Assembly: GCA_036250225.1 (NCBI GenBank)
Contig: JAPZLL010000009.1
Span: forward strand, 1,054,001 to 1,118,000
Direction: 5' to 3'
DNA from: Cercophora sp. LCS_1
Taxonomy: Eukaryota; Ascomycota; Sordariomycetes; Sordariales; Lasiosphaeriaceae
Length of the DNA stretch: 64,000 nucleotides
Positions 58,020 to 64,000 of the stretch are shown here, piece by piece. The position numbers and the translations under genes are program-made. Below the pieces are notes generated by a model that worked only from the letters and a program-made list of their open reading frames with translations, was not told the DNA's origin and searched no databases. How positions within the stretch are numbered: the first letter of the stretch is position 1; every line of letters starts with the position of its first letter.

Positions 58020-58517
58020 TTTTTCCCTCTATAAAAAGGAAAGGAAATGAATGATGAGTGACGAGGATGCGAGAATGTGAGGTGTATGTACTGTATGTAG
58101 ATATCTTGTACAATGAAACATGGTACAGATGGATTGCAACAATGATGATGATGCTGTGAGACTTGCTTGTGGTTAGTACATGTGTGATAGGGTCTGTTGT
58201 CCTTGGTTTCATCAGTAGTACGGAACCCGGGGGTAAGGCTTGTGGACTGGATTCGTAAGTGGAACACATGCATCGACACAGCAGGAGCTGGAGTGGGGAT
58301 GTGAAGAACAAACAGCCACGGGTAGCACCACAGCCGCATGGTAACTTGTTGCAAAGGCTTCAAGTGAATCATTCAGCCTCAAACGTGTACTGAATATCAA
58401 ACCTCGTATCGCAAAACCCAAGAAACAGCTCACTGAGCCTCTAGACGCCAAATCAATGCAAAATCATCCTCCTCCTGACCTGTGTATGACCGTGCCTTGT
58501 GCCCGAATCGGGGCTCC
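58020..58517. other. Intergenic between convergent genes
   Basis: Shared 3' region of the CFEM gene (+) and FHIP (-). No gene seen. Confidence 0.6.
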
Positions 58518-61500
58518 TTAGGCAAAACGAACTTCGTCAAAAAGCCCAGCCCGCACCTGCACCAAACTTGCCAGCTCGTGGAGGAAAGACTGCAAAATAA
58601 TGACGTTGGTCAGGACGTGCGAGACCGAAACCGTCTTTTCTTCCTCGACAGCCGACACGTCAGTCTTGCCATCCTCGGATTGCGCCACTGATGAGTTCTG
58701 CCCGTCGTCACCACCTGTTGACCTCTCTGGCTTAAAGGTGCTTTCTTGGCCCTCAGCAGGCCCGGGCGGTTTCTGTTTATCGAAGCTCAAGGGAATTGGC
58801 GCAATCGCAGCACCAGCTTGTGGACGCCCGACTTGTGGGATTCCAACCTGTCTTGCTAGTATGCTCTGGTCAATGGCTTGGAATGCTTTCGCTTGGTTGG
58901 CGACGGCATCGTTTCGGTTGTCCCACGACGCCGGGGCGCTCGACATGCTGCTTGGGGAATAAGACCCGGGCGCCCCTAGCCCGCTCTGGAGCGAGCCTCG
59001 TATTGGGGTTTCATGCGACTCCCGCTCACGGGACGTAAAGGGTATCGGTGTCGAGCGGTCCGACGTGCTCCGGTTCAGTTCCTTCCTGCCCCGTGGGCTG
59101 CCTGACCGACTCGGTGTCCCGAGTTCGGATAGGATGCGCTGTGCAAAGCTTTCCAGCCCAGACGGTCGCTCGCGTGAGGTATTACGGCGCTCTTCTGCGA
59201 CGGTCCGGTCGATGGAAGGAGTCCCCGACTTGGCCGGGGATTGTGAGAGTCCTGGAGTCTTACTCCGTATTGACGGCGGGGCCGGAGGGGCCGAGTCGGC
59301 AATCTGGAACGCTTCGCGGCGCTGTTGTAAAAGGTCGTCGAACCGGGGAATTGTTTCGCGGAATGCCGCGACCTCGTCGCAGAGCGTCTGCAAAGTCTTT
59401 AGAAGGCGCGGCAAGCCTGACTGAGTCCACTTGGGACGCTTGCGGCACTGCTGCTGGCTCTGTGACTCCTTGTACTCGGCGTACTCTATTGACTCGGGGT
59501 CAAGTGGTGGCTCGGGAAGGGGCGGGCCATCGTGATCATCATCATAAACGTAGTTTTGAGGGTTGCGCAGAAACCACCCCTCAAGATGCATGAAACCGCA
59601 GACACCAAGGTCGAAAATAGCCTCTGTTAACGACAGGTTTGTTTCGACAGGGTTGAGAAAGAAGGTCTGCAGACGATCAAGCACAATGTTGAGCAATGGG
59701 TCGTCCGGACGAAGGGTGTGCAAACGAACGTCCCTCGGGGCACCAGGGAGGCTGTCCGGGATGGCTGGCAACTTGTGGTTGTTTGTTGATGTCTTGGGCG
59801 TGACGAGCTTGATGGAGCAGGGGTGGTTTTCCACCCGGATCAAGGTATCCTTTAACACGTTTTCGTATATCTCATCGAAGTTGTCTTGGCCGCCAATCGT
59901 CCCTGCCAGGGACATGATGTATTCCACCTCTTGGAGATGTGCGCCCGACGTCCTGCGAGCTGACCCACCCAACACGCCCTCGGTGTAGAGAAGAGTGATG
60001 ACTGCATACCGATGATGCCTCTTGAGAATCACCGAGACAAGTTGTAGTGTCACGTATATGGTCTGCTGGCTCTGTGACCGGAGGCAAGCAAGGATAAGAT
60101 CGACCAGGTTGAAAAGTAGCGGATCTGCGGCGGCCTCACCCATAGACGCCATCATGGTCGCGAGATCCATAGACTTCCGCTTCCGCGCAGCACTCACCGA
60201 GTCGCCAGAATCCGAGGGGACCGAAGCTACAATATCTGGCAGACCAAGCAGGTAGTGGAGAATGAGGTTGATCATGTCGGGGTGATCAACCGACTCCAGA
60301 ATGCGCCGGAGATATGTCAACACAGCTACGGATGACCCTCCGTCAATGTCCGAGGATTCCAACAATGACGGGTATCTGTGGATCGTCAGCAAGAGGAACT
60401 TGACAGGCTTGGGTTTACTTACAAGAGCTGTTGCAAAAATATGACTTGGAAATGCTCTAGGAGTGTGGACTTGACCTCCACGGACCTACAGTGGTTGAGG
60501 ACATCTTGCCAGAAAAGAAGATGCGACAGGAAGGTGTCCAGATGCGCCTGGAAATCTGCCGAACAAGAACTAACAACTTCGTAGTTTGACTTGGGATGCT
60601 GGTAGTCCGAGAACGCGAGAATTGGGGGAAGGTCACCGGCCGGGTGGTCGATGACCAGTTTGCGGCTCAGTTGACTATACTGTGCGCCCAGGCCTGTTGC
60701 CATCAGAGTTGAAAGGTCGCTCTCAACAATCCATTGTTCGAGGGCAACCGAGTTAGAGGCGGCCTCGATAATGTAGAGCAGGCCAGTGCGGGCAAAATCA
60801 CCGACCTTGCCCTCATGATGGATGTAATCGATGAGCAGGTAGAATAGCGGGAAGTCCTGCTTCTGTGTCCGCCCTGTAAACCTTTCACGTTCACCAAGCT
60901 GCCTTCCGTCTTGCACGCCGTTCTGCTGAGACTTGAACCACGCGGATAGGATCTCGGGATCGAGCCTAATCTTGGTCGTGATGTTGAAGGCCAGCTCCAC
61001 CACACGGGCCTCAGTGTCAGCCCCAAGACGGATGCTGTTTGCGCCTGTAATCCGAACGAGAAGGTTCGTCAAGCTAGCGGAGAAGCTGTCATTCTCCACA
61101 AAAGCCTCCTCTTCGCTTTCGATCAGGGTGGCGAAAAAGAGCACTGCCTCTTTGATGATCCATTCACTCAGCGAACTGGTTGCGATCTTCGCAATCGGTA
61201 TGTAAACTTGTTTTGCTGCAGAAAAAGCAATACATGGGTGTGGCAGTGGTCGGCGGGACTCGTCACTGAGGAGACTCGTGAGCTCCTGGAGGTGAATCTC
61301 GATGCGCTCGGCGGCTTCTTCGTCGTTTGCAAGATTGGAGGAGTTCCGCCATGTTTGCTGACCCTTTGTTAGCAAAAATGGACTTCCAATTTCATACTGG
61401 CCCCGACAGTCCGTCAGCTATTCACTGATGCCCCGAGACCCGAGGAAATGATCTCGAAGCTGTGACCGTTGTGGTTCAAGGGAGGATCGAGCTCTGCCAG

Positions 61501-61715
61501 GGCCTTGGAATAGAGATTCGGGCTGTATACCACGTACCAGAAGCTGACTGTATTCCTTCTCGAAGCGATGCAGTCGGCGAGCGGGATCTTTCGCAAAGTC
61601 CTTGCGCGAGCTGGCCGACGAGAGCGGCGTGTGGGCTAGGAGGCGCGACCACTGGAGCAAGTGTCAGCGTGGGGTGCAGCGATGGTTACGCAAACGGGCC
61701 ACCTACAAAATCCAT
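58518..61715 (-). CDS. FHIP/FAM160 (RAI16-like) subunit of the FTS-Hook-FHIP dynein adaptor
   Basis: Four exons on the minus strand: 61715-61707 (9 nt, MDF), 61651-61538, 61357-60423 and 60375-58518, giving 971 aa; introns are 55, 180 and 47 nt and all junctions are in phase. The spliced N-terminus reads MDFWSRLLAHTPLSSASSRK and then FEKEYSQLLQTWRNSS, which restores the family start. A long helical-repeat region covers about 60-560 (SEWIIKEAVLFFATLIESEE, FYLLIDYIHHEGKVGDFART, LEHFQVIFLQQLLYPSLLES). A Ser/Pro-rich disordered insert follows (about 690-900), and the end is LTNVIILQSFLHELASLVQV, a conserved helix. In Aspergillus and animals FHIP links Hook and FTS to early endosomes for dynein-driven transport. 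Cytosolic, endosome-associated. Confidence 0.87.
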
Positions 61716-63901
61716 GGCGCTGCTGGCTGCATCTCGAGACGCACGTTGGAGGTGGAGGAATGCAGACCACCTGTCGTCGCTGAGGAGCTCTTGCTTGGGC
61801 GCATGAATTGGTTGCTGTTTCCAGATGTCGCGAAATTGTTTAGCCAGGCAGGCTTCATACAGAAAATGGTGTCGACCGAACTGGTCGGCGGAACACAGCC
61901 TTTCTGATAAGACTAATCAGACCGAGAGAACCGTTACAAACTCTTTTGGCATCTTAGACATATTATAAAGAAGAAAAGGCATACGAATAGCTCTGGTAAA
62001 AATACATAGATAGGGTCACAATTCGGAGCGGTACCGTCTCCCTTGCACGACAGCCCCGACTCACAGCATCGTCACCGTCCACTTCTTGGCTCGGCTGTCA
62101 GGCCGATCCTGCAGCGAAGATGGGCACGGACGCCCGGGGGATTCCATGCCAAGCAGCCCCACAAATCTGCCCGGAAGCAAAACCCCACGAGAGCTTCAGG
62201 CATTGCCATACTTCTTCTCGCAGAGACCTTGGCTCCTTCTTGCAAAAATGATTTATCAGAAGACTTGCGGCGCCCCTTTTGAGTGCATAAAGAGTCCTTA
62301 GGCTCTCTTGGTACAGAGTTGAGAAATTCGCAGGTTTCCACGCCATATCTGGGTAGCGACTTCTCTCGAGCATCTACAGAGGTTGCCCCGCTAGTGCTCA
62401 GAATGGCCCGTCAAAGCCGTCTTCTCCAGACAACGTCCCGGGCCACACCATCCAAGGAACTACGTTGAGTAACTGCGTTGAGTTTCCATTCTAACATCGC
62501 GGGAGATCTCGAATCTATTTTCGGTCGAATAAGCACCTTTGACTGTGTACATGGAGCCGTCAACCACCAAAGCGGCTTGTTCCCAGGTTGCGACCCAGCG
62601 AGCTCGATTTGAACCTTTGGATTCTGTCTTCTTCTGTTCTACACCCCACGACTTGAACATGTACTAGGCCCAACTAAAGAATCCCGCGTTCCACGATTGA
62701 CCAACTCATTCCCACCTCGCTTCACGTTGAGGAACGATGAGTCCGGAGCAGAGCTCTACGGCGCCAGCACAGCAACTGATTCGTGCCTGGGAGTGAGACC
62801 TGCATGGGTACCTTACCTAGCTCTTCCACCCCATATTCAGGGTCCTATCGATGTTGGCATTCGTCGACAACATCGAGATGACTCCGCGCTCGCTCTGGGA
62901 CTGGCCAACCCCGGATGAGTCCAGCCCACGGATTGCCAAATGGCAGTGAGCTGTCTTTGTAGGGCTTGCTAGAGGCAGCATTGGGAGCATCGGGGGGCAT
63001 GATGCATGTCCCAGCTGCGAGCCTCAGTGGCTGTTGTACCAGACGCGGGGTGAGGGATGAAATGAGTGGAAGAGCGTATGCCATTTTCTGTCCGGGGCCG
63101 TCAGGTTAGACGAATGCCACAGCATCGCGGCCCAAACGAGTTTGGTAACCCACTTGAGCCGGGCCGTGGTTGGAAGACGGCCTCGCACGCCGTTGCTGGG
63201 GCCGGCCTCTACCGACCTACGGCCATGCGACACGCAGGTGCGGCTTTTGGCGACCGTTTGCTGGATGCAAGCCCTCAGGAAACTCCCCGATCCCCGCATT
63301 CGACGAAACGAAACGAAACCCAGAACGCCAAGAGAACCGCGGCTATCGACGCATCTGCTCTTGCTCTCGGTCACTGGTACCCAGCCAAGTTCGTCGTCGC
63401 TTGTACTCTGCCCATCTTTGGCCTCTGGTTTGCTGGCAGTTGCACGGCACCGGGTTGGGGATACGCGAGCGGCGATTTCTATTGGGGCTGAGCAAAAATG
63501 TGCCGGCGAATGGGATCATGACGCTGCCCTCTCCCCGGGATGCCAGGGCGCGAGAACGCAGAAACGGCAAGGCACTCCCGCCGCTCGCCTCGACTTGTGC
63601 CCACCGAGGGTGGGCTCACATGGCAGCACCCCGAGCGCACTTAAACAAGGCCTTGTGCCTCGACGCCCCCTCGCGTCGCCGCGGTCGATTTTCTCCTGGT
63701 TTCGTTCTACACACCAAACCATTGGCATCCTCGACTGGTATGTCGAATGTTTCCATACCTTGCACGTCGCCCTCGACCCGCACTTATACGCCACCATTGA
63801 TGGTGTTATAACTTTCCGGCCGTCTGCATTCTCCAAGTAGATTGGCCTTTAGCTCCCAAGCTTCCTCTTCACACGTCGACTTTGTATGGGATTTTGCTGT
63901 C
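61716..63901. other. Divergent gene-free stretch
   Basis: 2.2 kb between the FHIP start and the truncated gene at the window end. Overlapping frames at 63,066-63,840 on both strands lack motifs. Confidence 0.5.
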
Positions 63902-64000
63902 ATGGGGTGGTTCACTCGATCGAAGAAGCCGAAGAAGGAGTCGTCCCCTTCAAGAGAGCAGAAATGGGGCCCTTCACACTACAAACCGAGACCGCCGCCG
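63902..64000 (+). CDS. 5' end of a gene cut by the window edge
   Basis: An ATG in good context opens MGWFTRSKKPKKESSPSREQ and continues in frame without a stop to the last base (33 codons). The Gly2 and basic Lys-rich start is a form seen in small fungal proteins that may be N-myristoylated, but this is inference. The rest is outside the window, so no family can be named. Confidence 0.6.
   Translation, partial: MGWFTRSKKPKKESSPSREQKWGPSHYKPRPPP

Noticed and set aside
63066..63840. Overlapping open frames of 141-232 aa near the right end
   Set aside because: Three plus-strand frames and minus-strand frames overlap in a GC-rich stretch; none has motifs or consistent codon use.
1..64000. CRISPR arrays, prophage, insertion sequences
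   Set aside because: The window is fungal nuclear DNA; no spaced direct-repeat array or transposase is seen.

Overview
The window is nuclear DNA of a filamentous ascomycete, most likely a Sordariomycete. Genes carry 47-180 nt introns with GTANGT-type donors and CTAAC/CTGAC branch sites. The gene set is typically fungal: CFEM, cerato-platanin, AcrB, FHIP and LOA1/Vps66-type proteins, a Zn2Cys6 regulator and a P450. A U2 snRNA gene with the branch-site-recognition sequence GUAGUA matches the introns seen here. Assignments come from reading motifs and splice signals. No database search was possible.

Layout. 1-6 kb: mitochondrial ClpP protease (+), dihydroxyacid dehydratase of branched-chain amino acid synthesis (+), and a LOA1-like acyltransferase (-). 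6-12 kb: a kinesin-14 motor (+, six exons) and an ER-anchored cytochrome P450 (+, five exons). 12-15.3 kb: a decayed protein-coding remnant, degenerate repeats, an unknown 279-aa protein (-), and a U2 snRNA gene (-) with a strong inverted repeat upstream. 16-24.5 kb: an FAD monooxygenase (+), a thioesterase (+), a secreted cerato-platanin (+), a serine esterase (-), an intron-containing tRNA-Tyr (-), and an RNase T2-family secreted protein that lacks one catalytic histidine (+). 24.4-28.2 kb: a gene desert leading to a Zn2Cys6 transcription factor (+). 30.4-37 kb: mostly non-coding, with one small two-exon gene of unknown function. 37-39.5 kb: the CCR4 deadenylase (-). 43.4-50.4 kb: a SAM methyltransferase (+), a 70-aa LYR-type protein in three tiny exons (-), and a mitochondrial hot-dog thioesterase (-). 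51.7-54.6 kb: AcrB-type membrane coiled-coil protein (+). 57.4-61.7 kb: GPI-anchored CFEM protein (+) and the dynein-adaptor subunit FHIP (-). A gene starting at 63,902 (+) runs off the window.

The genes are mainly housekeeping genes on both strands, and no obvious biosynthetic cluster or defence island is present. Four sit in mitochondria: ClpP, dihydroxyacid dehydratase, the LYR protein and the hot-dog thioesterase. Two serve microtubule transport: kinesin-14 and FHIP. The most unusual points are the RNase T2 with a replaced catalytic His, the hairpin beside the U2 gene, several micro-exons (19, 17 and 9 nt), two stop-free in-frame introns in the kinesin, and a small pseudogene next to degenerate repeats.
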